Shown here: piece by piece, positions 7,520-13,594 of the stretch | How the letters are laid out: every line of letters starts with the position of its first letter | Position numbering within the stretch: the stretch's first letter is position 1 | DNA from: a virus | Direction: 5' to 3' (one strand) | DNA length: 27,385 bases | Virus record (IMG/VR): IMGVR_UViG_3300030110_001689 | Span: 1-27,385 of that record | Translations under genes and position numbers: made by a program | The notes under the pieces: generated by a model | Told to the model about the DNA's origin: nothing | Databases searched by the model: none | What the model saw: only the letters and a program-made list of their open reading frames with translations

Positions 7520-8062
7520 ATGAAAGAAGTACAGCTATCTAAACAATTTATTCTACACGGAAAACTACCCTTATCATTATCTAAAGTTAATTTTGAAAAT
7601 GTTTATGACTATATAAGTTGGAACATTCAAGATCTACATGAGCGAAAATTAAATAGATTTAAAGACGCTCACGTGCCTCTATCACAAGATATTATTTGGA
7701 TATTAGATTACGCTGAAGCAAAATATCAATTAAAAACAGGTAAGACGTTAAGAAGAAAAACCCATGATGTTATGGTTCATTGGAAAAATGAAGGATCTAT
7801 AAAACGACATCATTTAGATTATGCTGATTTAAAAAACAGTCCAGATATTGTTATGCTTTATTTTATAGATAGTGATGACAATGATATGATAATAGAGTAT
7901 GATAACAACCGTAAGAAAGGGGTGTATTGGAATATGCCGATAGAAAGCAACAAGTATGTAATGTTTAATTCTAATCTAGAGTATTATCTTTTACCCAATA
8001 AATCAGATGACCAAAGAATAGTTTTAAGAGTTACTTATGAAGAAACAACACCGCATTGTTAA
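7520..8062 (+). CDS. Degenerate 2OG-Fe(II) oxygenase-like protein (array member 1)
   Basis: 180 residues. The second half fits a double-stranded beta-helix: KTHDVMVHWKNEGSIKRHHL then His98-Leu-Asp100 (HxD), a strand VMLYFIDSDDNDMIIEY, then YVMFNSNLEYYLLPN and a final strand QRIVLRVTY with Arg166. In canonical relatives the 'SxLxHxVxPN' position holds the distal iron-binding His. Here it is Tyr155/Tyr156, so the facial triad is incomplete. A nearby His could substitute, or the protein may be inactive. It is the first gene of the array, and its last 26 bases overlap the next gene in another frame. The fold assignment is inferred from pattern only and is the least certain of the array together with the member at 11049. 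Confidence 0.5.
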   Translation: MKEVQLSKQFILHGKLPLSLSKVNFENVYDYISWNIQDLHERKLNRFKDAHVPLSQDIIWILDYAEAKYQLKTGKTLRRKTHDVMVHWKNEGSIKRHHLDYADLKNSPDIVMLYFIDSDDNDMIIEYDNNRKKGVYWNMPIESNKYVMFNSNLEYYLLPNKSDDQRIVLRVTYEETTPHC

Positions 8063-8519
8063 TAATTTTTTATCTAGAGTCGATCTAGAAAGAATGTTGC
8101 AAGATGTAAAGTTAAACTTTGAAAACAATGTTCATGAGGATGAGTTGAAGTCAGGATTACAGACTTATTCTAATTTGCATATTGTTAATAGAGGTGAGCA
8201 TTGGAAAAATTTTTTTAATAAATTAAATATAGAAATGAAAAAGTTTAATAAAAAACATATTCATAAATGTTGGGGTTTAAAGATTGATAGAAAACAAGAT
8301 CCTCATTATCATAGACATGGTAACTTTGTGACTAGTGTTTATTATCTTCAAAACGAGGACCCTAGTTTAGGCACGCACCTAAAAGATGAGGACACAGTAA
8401 TACCAGGACGTGAGAATTCTATTGCAATATTTGATGGCGACATCTTACACGATGCAGTTTTTCCAGAGAATAAATTAAAACAACCTAGATATACTTTAAT
8501 TACAGATTACTACGAATGA
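8037..8519 (+). CDS. 2OG-Fe(II) oxygenase-like protein, HxH type (array member 2)
   Basis: 160 residues. The core motif DPHYHRHGNFVTSVYYLQ gives His92-Arg-His94 leading into the typical 'SVYYL' strand. The distal part is SIAIFDGDILHDAV with His138, and the last strand PRYTLITDYYE carries Arg151 as the candidate 2-oxoglutarate-binding residue. Placement of a His where most dioxygenases have Asp is the pattern of the phage/bacterial group around PF13759 as I remember it. The short N-terminal part (residues 1-75) is helical, Lys/Asn-rich and has no recognisable motif. The gene overlaps the previous one by 26 bases and the next by ATGA. Substrate unknown. Confidence 0.65.
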   Translation: MKKQHRIVNNFLSRVDLERMLQDVKLNFENNVHEDELKSGLQTYSNLHIVNRGEHWKNFFNKLNIEMKKFNKKHIHKCWGLKIDRKQDPHYHRHGNFVTSVYYLQNEDPSLGTHLKDEDTVIPGRENSIAIFDGDILHDAVFPENKLKQPRYTLITDYYE

Positions 8520-9145
8520 ATTTAAAAAATACATATTGGTATTTTCAAAGTGCCTTATCTCCTAAATTTTGTGATGAACTTATTGAACACGGTAACATGC
8601 AAAAAGAACAAAGAGGTATAACAGGTAAGTTTAAAGATAAGGAAGCTTTAGTAGGTGCTGATCTTAAAGATTTAAAAAAGAAAAGAGATTCTAACATTGC
8701 TTGGTTAAATGACCAATGGATCTATAAAGAAATACTCCCTTATGTAAAAATGGCTAATGAAAATTCAGGTTGGAATTTTCAATTCGATGTTACCGAATCT
8801 TTTCAATTTACTAAATACAAATTAAATCAATACTATGGCTGGCATTGTGACTCTTGGGATATACCCTACCATAAACCAGACGATTTAAACTTACACAATA
8901 AAATAAGAAAACTATCTGTTACATGTAGTTTATCTGATCCTAAAGATTATGAAGGCGGAGAACTAGAGTTTGCTAAAAATAACAACGAACCCGGAAAGAA
9001 AATTGAAACAGGTGTATGCTCAGAAATATTGCCTCGAGGCTCTATTGTAGTGTTTCCATCTTTTATGTGGCACAGAGTAAAAAAAGTTACGAAAGGAACT
9101 AGATATAGTTTAGTGGCTTGGACTTGTGGTAAACCTTATCACTAG
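8516..9145 (+). CDS. PKHD-type 2OG-Fe(II) hydroxylase (array member 3)
   Basis: 209 residues and the most canonical member. The N-terminus LSPKFCDELIEHGN is the usual helical entry of prolyl-4-hydroxylase-like (P4Hc/PKHD) proteins. The active site reads KYKLNQYYGWHCDSW (His110, Asp112), a strand RKLSVTCSLSDPKDYEGGEL with the characteristic 'YEGGEL' turn, then PRGSIVVFPSFMWHRV (distal His186) and TRYSLVAWTCGKPYH with Arg196 for 2-oxoglutarate. All expected ligands are present, so catalytic activity is likely: hydroxylation coupled to decarboxylation of 2-oxoglutarate to succinate, with Fe(II) and O2. Relatives are common in T4-like cyanophages. The natural substrate is unknown. It starts in ATGA overlap with the previous gene. 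Confidence 0.85.
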   Translation: MNLKNTYWYFQSALSPKFCDELIEHGNMQKEQRGITGKFKDKEALVGADLKDLKKKRDSNIAWLNDQWIYKEILPYVKMANENSGWNFQFDVTESFQFTKYKLNQYYGWHCDSWDIPYHKPDDLNLHNKIRKLSVTCSLSDPKDYEGGELEFAKNNNEPGKKIETGVCSEILPRGSIVVFPSFMWHRVKKVTKGTRYSLVAWTCGKPYH

Positions 9146-9176
9146 ACAAATACTATAGATAAGATATATATGAATT

Positions 9177-9830
9177 ATGAAAGATAGTATAAGAGAAGAA
9201 AGTTATTTTGCATCACCTGTGTGGCTAGACTATAGACCTGAGTGGGTCAATACTTTAAATAAAGCAGGTAACATTCATATTAAAAATGCGAGAGCAAAAA
9301 ATAAAGACTTGATTAAAGATACAAAAGACTTCGGACTTATTCATCATTCTGATGAATTGCAATCAGACCCTAATTTTAAAACTTTGTTAGATTACATAGT
9401 AGACAAAAGCTGGCATTTTTTAGATAGTCAAGGATACAACATAGAAAACTATATTCCTGTAGTAACGGATTTTTGGTTACAAGAATTTTCTAAAAATGGT
9501 GGATCTCATCAACATACACATGTTCATCCTAATAGTCATGTATCAGGTTTTTATTTTTTAAAATCTTCAGCTGCAACTGCACAACCTGTTTTCTTTGATC
9601 CACGGCCATCAGCTGCAATGGCAAAGCTACCAGTTAAAATAAATAAAGATATAAACTCATCTAACATACAGGTTTCTCATCAATGTAATCCAGGTGCTTT
9701 GATGTTCTTTAATAGTTATCTACCGCACGCTTTTACAGTTGATCAAGGCAAAGAACCTTTTAGGTTTGTACATTTTAACATTCAAGCAGTACACAAAGAT
9801 TTAATACAAGGAACGGCACCAACAATATGA
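9177..9830 (+). CDS. 2OG-Fe(II) oxygenase, TIGR02466/PF13759-like, HxH type (array member 4)
   Basis: 217 residues. The beginning (SYFASPVWLDYRPEWVNTLN) matches the 'F.sPvw' opening of the PF13759/TIGR02466 group. The central motif NGGSHQHTHVHPNSHVSGFY gives His115-Val-His117 followed by the VSGFYFLK strand and VFFDPRP. The distal segment is GALMFFNSYLPHAFTVDQG with His184, and EPFRFVHFNI supplies Arg196. This complete arrangement suggests an active enzyme, although the HxH set means three His rather than the common 2-His-1-carboxylate triad. It is the only array gene separated from its predecessor by a noticeable gap (31 A+T-rich bases). It ends in ATGA overlap with the next gene. Confidence 0.8.
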   Translation: MKDSIREESYFASPVWLDYRPEWVNTLNKAGNIHIKNARAKNKDLIKDTKDFGLIHHSDELQSDPNFKTLLDYIVDKSWHFLDSQGYNIENYIPVVTDFWLQEFSKNGGSHQHTHVHPNSHVSGFYFLKSSAATAQPVFFDPRPSAAMAKLPVKINKDINSSNIQVSHQCNPGALMFFNSYLPHAFTVDQGKEPFRFVHFNIQAVHKDLIQGTAPTI

Positions 9831-10462
9831 GTTTTAAGAAAAAGAAATACGAAGTAATCAAACAAGCTATTAGTCCTGAACTAGCTCAGTTCTGTTATAA
9901 TTATATATTATTAAAAAGAGATGTAGCTCACACTATGTTTAAAAGTCAATACATATCCCCATTCGAAGAAGCCTTTGGAGTTTGGGAAAAGGTTACTCAA
10001 CAGGTTCCGGATACTTATGCTCATTATGCTGACATAGCGATGGAGACACTACTACTTAAACTACACCCACTTATGGAAAAGAAAACAGGAATGAATCTTT
10101 TTGAAAACTATTCTTATGTCAGAGTTTATAAAAAAGGTGATGTTTTAAAAAGACACAAAGATAGATTTAGTTGTGAGATATCTACGACGTTAAATTTAGG
10201 TGGAGACCCATGGCCTATTTATCTAGAACCATCTGGTAGACATGGTTTAAAGGGAACTAAGATAAATTTAAAACCTGGAGATATGTTGATATACAGAGGA
10301 GAAGACCTAGAGCATTGGAGAGAATCATTTACTGGAGAAAAATGCGCACAAGTTTTTTTACATTATAATAGTGAAGATACAAAAGGATCTGAAAATAATT
10401 TATACGATACAAGACCTCATCCTGGTTTACCTTCATGGTTTAAAAGAAAGAGCTACTGTTAA
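9827..10462 (+). CDS. 2OG-Fe(II) oxygenase-like protein, HxD type (array member 5)
   Basis: 211 residues. The region YVRVYKKGDVLKRHKDRFSC gives His110-Lys-Asp112, followed by EISTTLNLGGDPWPIYLE. It continues with INLKPGDMLIYRGEDLEHWR (distal His163) and KCAQVFLHYN. The 'STTLNL' and 'GD.liYrG..LeHWR' blocks are familiar from a cyanophage/pelagiphage family. At the position where Arg normally binds 2-oxoglutarate the sequence has Lys172-Cys173. Lys can do this job in prolyl 4-hydroxylases, so activity is still plausible. The C-terminal tail LYDTRPHPGLPSWFKRKSYC is long and basic compared with the other members. It shares TAATG with the next gene. Confidence 0.75.
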   Translation: MSFKKKKYEVIKQAISPELAQFCYNYILLKRDVAHTMFKSQYISPFEEAFGVWEKVTQQVPDTYAHYADIAMETLLLKLHPLMEKKTGMNLFENYSYVRVYKKGDVLKRHKDRFSCEISTTLNLGGDPWPIYLEPSGRHGLKGTKINLKPGDMLIYRGEDLEHWRESFTGEKCAQVFLHYNSEDTKGSENNLYDTRPHPGLPSWFKRKSYC

Positions 10463-11052
10463 TGATTACACATGTTGATAACTATTTATTCAGTAAAAAG
10501 ATAGATACCATAGATAATAAAACTTTAACTGAAGATTGTTTAGACATAGAAAAAAAGTTATTACTAACCTTTCCTGTTATTGATAAAAGATTTTATGGCA
10601 CATTATCTACTGCTCATCATTACGAATACAATATGCTAACCTTTCCAGCTAAACAAATTAATAAATTATACTACGAGTTACAAAATATAGTTTCTCCTTA
10701 CTTAGAAGACAGAACATATTATATAAAAAGTTGGTTGAATGTTTTTAGAAAAGGTCAGAAAATAGATTGGCACGATCATTGGCCTTCTAAATTAAAAGTT
10801 TGGCATGGTTTTTATTGTGTGCAAGTAGGTAAAAGTTATACTGAATATAAAATACCTGAAGTAAAAAAAATAATTAAAATAGATAGTGAAGAAGGTTTAA
10901 TTGTATTTGGAAAAAGTGATGGGGACAAGCATAGAAGTTCACCGTGGAGAGAAACTAAACGACATAGAATTACAATTGCTTTTGATATTATACCGATAGA
11001 ATCGATTGAGTCTAAATTACAGGGAAACCATTTTATACCATTTAAGATATGA
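10462..11052 (+). CDS. 2OG-Fe(II) oxygenase-like protein, HxH type (array member 6)
   Basis: 196 residues. KSWLNVFRKGQKIDWHDHWP places His104-Asp-His106 at the proximal site, followed by VWHGFYCVQVG, a strand equivalent to 'SGvYYv'. The distal portion EGLIVFGKSDGDKHRSSPW carries His157, and KRHRITIAFDI provides Arg169. The long N-terminal half (residues 1-85) is helical and unlike its neighbours. The gene is coupled on both sides: TAATG upstream and ATGA downstream. The key residues look intact, so an enzyme is likely. Alternative ligand choices are possible because several extra His lie close by (His115, His168). Confidence 0.65.
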   Translation: MITHVDNYLFSKKIDTIDNKTLTEDCLDIEKKLLLTFPVIDKRFYGTLSTAHHYEYNMLTFPAKQINKLYYELQNIVSPYLEDRTYYIKSWLNVFRKGQKIDWHDHWPSKLKVWHGFYCVQVGKSYTEYKIPEVKKIIKIDSEEGLIVFGKSDGDKHRSSPWRETKRHRITIAFDIIPIESIESKLQGNHFIPFKI

Positions 11053-11513
11053 TAGACGTAGCTGAAATACCTATAAGAGTTTGTAAGTCTGATAAGCTAG
11101 ATAATAAAAAACTAATAGCTGCTTTCAAAGAATACATAGTTGGTGTTCCATCTGGAACAGGTGTTTTAGATTTACCACATTCTGAGATCATCAAATTAAA
11201 CCAAAGCTATTATAAAATTATAAGTTCAATGTTTCCAAAAAATGTAGTGGATAAAACACAGTCGTGGATTGTTACTGAAACAAATAGTGAAACAGGATGG
11301 CACAACAACTTTCAAGAAAAACATAAATCTAAAGTACAGGTATCGGGGATCTGTTATCTTACCGAAACAAAACGTGGAATAGAATTTCAAAACAATTTTT
11401 TTAAAGCCGAAACTATACCCGTGTTAGATCACTGGTATATATGGCCTTCTCAATTAGGACATAGATCAAACGAAATTAAATGGGCTGTAGCAACCAATAC
11501 TATTTTTAAATAA
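11049..11513 (+). CDS. Degenerate 2OG-Fe(II) oxygenase-like protein (array member 7)
   Basis: 154 residues. The pattern of the family is recognisable: SWIVTETNSETGWHNNFQEK, then KVQVSGICYLTETKRGIEFQ, then WYIWPSQLGHRSNEIKWAVA. The proximal motif is His85-Asn-Asn87, so the Asp/His ligand is replaced by Asn. The distal His138 is kept. The last strand reads IKWAVATNTIF, so the 2-oxoglutarate Arg is replaced by Trp145 (Lys144 adjacent). Two substitutions at functional positions suggest an altered or lost catalytic activity; His92 could in principle serve as a ligand. The start ATGATAGACGTA is identical over eleven bases with that of the gene at 12571. Confidence 0.55.
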   Translation: MIDVAEIPIRVCKSDKLDNKKLIAAFKEYIVGVPSGTGVLDLPHSEIIKLNQSYYKIISSMFPKNVVDKTQSWIVTETNSETGWHNNFQEKHKSKVQVSGICYLTETKRGIEFQNNFFKAETIPVLDHWYIWPSQLGHRSNEIKWAVATNTIFK

Positions 11514-11972
11514 ATGTTAGATATAAAAGTAACAACCATAGAACCTGAGTTAAATAAAAAAATTAAAAAAGTTGTGTGTGCAGAAAAACACAAATGGAAA
11601 AAAGATTTAAACAATGTTAAAGCTTTGACATCCGGTTTTAATCCAGACTATACTTTCTTTAATGAACTCTATGATTTTTCATTTAATTATTTAAAAAAGT
11701 ATACGCAGACAAAATTAAATAAGTCTTGGTGGTGGGCAAACTATTACTCTAAAGACCATCACTGTAATCCTCACAACCATGAGCCTGAATTATTATCATG
11801 TATTCTTATTGTAAAGTCCTCTTCTGATAACCCACTTTATTTTATAAATAACGATAAAAAATATTTTATGATAGAAGAAGACGGAATGATAATATTTTTT
11901 GATTCAAGGTATCAACACGGTGTAAAAAAATGTAAGCACAGAAGAATTACATGTGCATTGGATTTTAAATGA
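11514..11972 (+). CDS. 2OG-Fe(II) oxygenase-like protein, HxH type (array member 8)
   Basis: 152 residues, the shortest member. SWWWANYYSKDHHCNPHNHE gives His87-Asn-His89 entering the strand LLSCILIVK. A short beta hairpin (NPLYFINNDKKYFMIEEDG) leads to MIIFFDSRYQHGVKKC with distal His135, and HRRITCALDFK ends the protein with Arg144. The ligand set is complete in the HxH form. The N-terminal 65 residues are very Lys-rich and probably helical. The start immediately follows the previous stop (TAAATG) and the end overlaps the next start (ATGA). Substrate unknown. Confidence 0.65.
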   Translation: MLDIKVTTIEPELNKKIKKVVCAEKHKWKKDLNNVKALTSGFNPDYTFFNELYDFSFNYLKKYTQTKLNKSWWWANYYSKDHHCNPHNHEPELLSCILIVKSSSDNPLYFINNDKKYFMIEEDGMIIFFDSRYQHGVKKCKHRRITCALDFK

Positions 11973-12574
11973 TTGAATACTATCACCCATTCTTTGGACC
12001 ATTTTTAATGCAGACCAAGATAACTAATGAAGAAGTAGCTGCTATAAAAAAGCTATGTGTCAAATCAAAAAAACTTGATTTTAGAAAAAAATTAGCTGGG
12101 GTTATTGAACACGAGTATACTATTAATAGAAAAGAATATCAAAAAATTATAAAAGAATATCTAGATTGCTATAAACATGGTTATCAAAAGTTTCACAATA
12201 ATACTCTTGGACCTTTAACATGCAATTCTGCATGGGTTAATTATATGGTAGCTGGAGAATCTAATCCTCCACATACACATAGTAGCTGTCACTTCTCTAG
12301 TGTTTTATATTTAGATACTCCTCCTGGTCTTATAAAAGAAAATAAAGACTACTTGGGTTCTTCTGAAGGACCTGGTGCTATCATCTTTAGATATGGAGAA
12401 CAGAGAATGCACAACATAACAGAACATGCACACTTACCTGAATCTGGAGATCTGTTTATTTTCCCGTTTAATCTAATGCACTATGTTGTTCCCTTTAAAA
12501 GCAAAGGCGAAAGAATTTCTGTAGCCGCTAATTTTACAACTGATCTGACTCTTTCTAAGGGTGTAATAGAGTGA
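11969..12574 (+). CDS. 2OG-Fe(II) oxygenase, PF13759-like, HxH type (array member 9)
   Basis: 201 residues. NSAWVNYMVAGESNPPHTHS gives His102-Thr-His104, followed by SCHFSSVLYLDTPPG. A longer insert (GSSEGPGAIIFRYGEQRMHN) precedes ESGDLFIFPFNLMHYVVPF with distal His171, and GERISVAANFTTD supplies Arg182. This is a complete and familiar phage oxygenase pattern, and the conserved 'FPf.LmH.V.Pf' block is well kept. The insert has its own His148, which could line the active site. The central motif is closely similar to that of the next gene at both protein and DNA level, so the two are probably a duplicated pair. The last bases overlap the GTG start of the next gene. Confidence 0.8.
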   Translation: MIEYYHPFFGPFLMQTKITNEEVAAIKKLCVKSKKLDFRKKLAGVIEHEYTINRKEYQKIIKEYLDCYKHGYQKFHNNTLGPLTCNSAWVNYMVAGESNPPHTHSSCHFSSVLYLDTPPGLIKENKDYLGSSEGPGAIIFRYGEQRMHNITEHAHLPESGDLFIFPFNLMHYVVPFKSKGERISVAANFTTDLTLSKGVIE

Positions 12575-13068
12575 TAGACGTAAGTCCCTTTAAAGACCAC
12601 TTACTACATAAAAAGAAAGTCTTGGACCTAATTAAAAAAATGCCAGATGTAACTATAAAAGATCATACAGAGTCTTTGACCAAAACAGACTTCTATTTAA
12701 AACCAAATGATACTAGAGAATACTGGGACTATTTCTTTCCTCACTTAGAAACATTTTTATTAAACATGGCTGCTTCTTTAAAAAGCCAATACTACATTAT
12801 ACATAGAGCTTGGTATCAACAGTACTGTAAACAAAACTTTCAAGGTTGGCACAATCATTCTAGCTGTCAGTTTTCTAGTGTGTATTTTTTAGAATTACCC
12901 GATCCTCAAGTAGCAACAGAGTTTGAAGACGGATCTAAAGTAGAGGTAAAAGAAGGAGACATTCTTACTTTCTCATCTCATCTTTACCATAGGTCACCAA
13001 TTAATAATTCTAATAAACGTAAAAGTGTAATAGTATTTAACTCTTCTTTTGAAGGATACATATCATGA
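12571..13068 (+). CDS. 2OG-Fe(II) oxygenase, PF13759-like, HxH type (array member 10)
   Basis: 165 residues, starting with GTG in a GTGA overlap with the previous stop; the next candidate start would break the conserved N-terminal pattern MIDV seen in other members. QNFQGWHNHSSCQFSSVYFL gives His94-Asn-His96. The distal block is EGDILTFSSHLYHRSPINNS with His140, and RKSVIVFNS places Arg150 in the last strand. The insert of the preceding gene is absent. The ligands are complete. The first twelve bases match those of the gene at 11049 apart from the first base, and the core motif resembles the preceding gene. Confidence 0.75.
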   Translation: MIDVSPFKDHLLHKKKVLDLIKKMPDVTIKDHTESLTKTDFYLKPNDTREYWDYFFPHLETFLLNMAASLKSQYYIIHRAWYQQYCKQNFQGWHNHSSCQFSSVYFLELPDPQVATEFEDGSKVEVKEGDILTFSSHLYHRSPINNSNKRKSVIVFNSSFEGYIS

Positions 13069-13544
13069 TAGATATAAAAAGAAGTTTTTTACCAAGAGAA
13101 GAATTAGTAGAATTAAATAAGACAGTATTAGGCAACTTATTTGAATGGTTTATTCAGGGAGTGTATGATGACAACGATACTCATAAACAATTTGTACATA
13201 TATTCTATAAAAATGGTAAACCCTCAAGTCATCATTTTTCTATAATTAAACCGGTTTTAAACCAATTAAATATTGAGAACTTAATAAGGGTTAAATTAAA
13301 CCTATTAACCAAAACATCAAAGATCATAGAGCATGATTATCATAGAGATAATGAGTCCTCTAATGCATTGACTTCTATCTTATATCTTAATACTAATAAT
13401 GGTTATACAAGATTTAAAGATCAGAATGTGAAGTCACAGGCAAATACCTTGCTTACATTTCCAAGTGCTACGTTTCACTCAGGAACAACCTGCACTGACA
13501 AGGACTTTAGATTAGTATTGAATGTAGTTTACGAGGCTTTTTAA
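13065..13544 (+). CDS. 2OG-Fe(II) oxygenase-like protein, HxD type (array member 11)
   Basis: 159 residues. VKLNLLTKTSKIIEHDYHRD gives the classical His93-Arg-Asp95 pair. LTSILYLNTNNGYTRFKDQ follows as the expected strand and turn ('YLN.NnGyT.F'). NTLLTFPSATFHSGTTCTD then carries distal His138, and DFRLVLNVVYEAF ends with Arg149. This is a compact, canonical HxD enzyme like the small dioxygenase-like proteins often found in T4-like cyanophages, where they are annotated as 2OG-Fe(II) oxygenases. It starts in ATGA overlap with the previous gene and its stop lies inside the hairpin at 13534-13548, closing the array. Confidence 0.75.
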   Translation: MIDIKRSFLPREELVELNKTVLGNLFEWFIQGVYDDNDTHKQFVHIFYKNGKPSSHHFSIIKPVLNQLNIENLIRVKLNLLTKTSKIIEHDYHRDNESSNALTSILYLNTNNGYTRFKDQNVKSQANTLLTFPSATFHSGTTCTDKDFRLVLNVVYEAF

Positions 13545-13548
13545 GCCT
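13534..13548 (+). terminator. Small hairpin at the end of the oxygenase array
   Basis: AGGCTT (13534-13539) pairs perfectly with AAGCCT (13543-13548) over a TTT loop, overlapping the stop codon of the last array gene. Only three T follow the stem at once, so it is a weak terminator candidate. It could instead protect the 3' end of the array mRNA. Its position at the only sizeable gap between the array and the next structural gene is the main reason to list it. Confidence 0.35.
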
Positions 13549-13560
13549 TTAAACTATTGA

Positions 13561-13589
13561 TTGATAAAATTAAGCCTTAATAGTATAAG
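13561..13589 (+). promoter_or_regulatory. Sigma70-like promoter upstream of the nozzle gene
   Basis: TTGATA (13561-13566), a 17-base spacer and TATAAG (13584-13589) each match the consensus hexamers at five of six positions. Transcription would begin at about 13596, right at the ATG at 13595, so the message would be leaderless. Alternatively the AAGG inside the -10 region works as a Shine-Dalgarno on read-through transcripts. In A+T-rich DNA such matches can occur by chance. The location after a hairpin makes it more believable. Confidence 0.4.
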
Positions 13590-13594
13590 GATTT

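Larger units (their letters stand above)
7520..13544 (+). other. Eleven-gene tandem array of 2OG-Fe(II) oxygenase-like genes
   Basis: Eleven consecutive ORFs of 152-217 codons, all in the same direction, each show the double-stranded beta-helix pattern: a proximal HxD or HxH motif entering a strand, then a hydrophobic strand, a distal His near the end and an Arg in the last strand. Two members deviate. Gene junctions are ATGA, GTGA, TAATG or TAAATG in nine of ten cases, or a 26-base overlap; only one junction has a gap (31 bases). The block starts 14 bases after the fibre module and ends in a hairpin (13534-13548) and a promoter-like sequence. It interrupts what would otherwise be a contiguous fibre-to-nozzle structural region. 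The stretch is also visibly richer in A+T than the structural genes. Confidence 0.85.

Noticed and set aside
9143-9177. Promoter-like TAGACA ... TATATA before the fourth array gene
   Set aside because: The -10 is only four of six and any A+T-rich gap gives such matches. It is the sole gap in the array, so it may be worth checking by transcript mapping, but I do not list it as a feature.
7520-13544. Array as a decayed single multidomain protein broken by frameshifts
   Set aside because: Each ORF has its own start in a coupled junction, its own complete fold-length domain and its own stop. The breaks lie between domains, and the members belong to different subfamilies.
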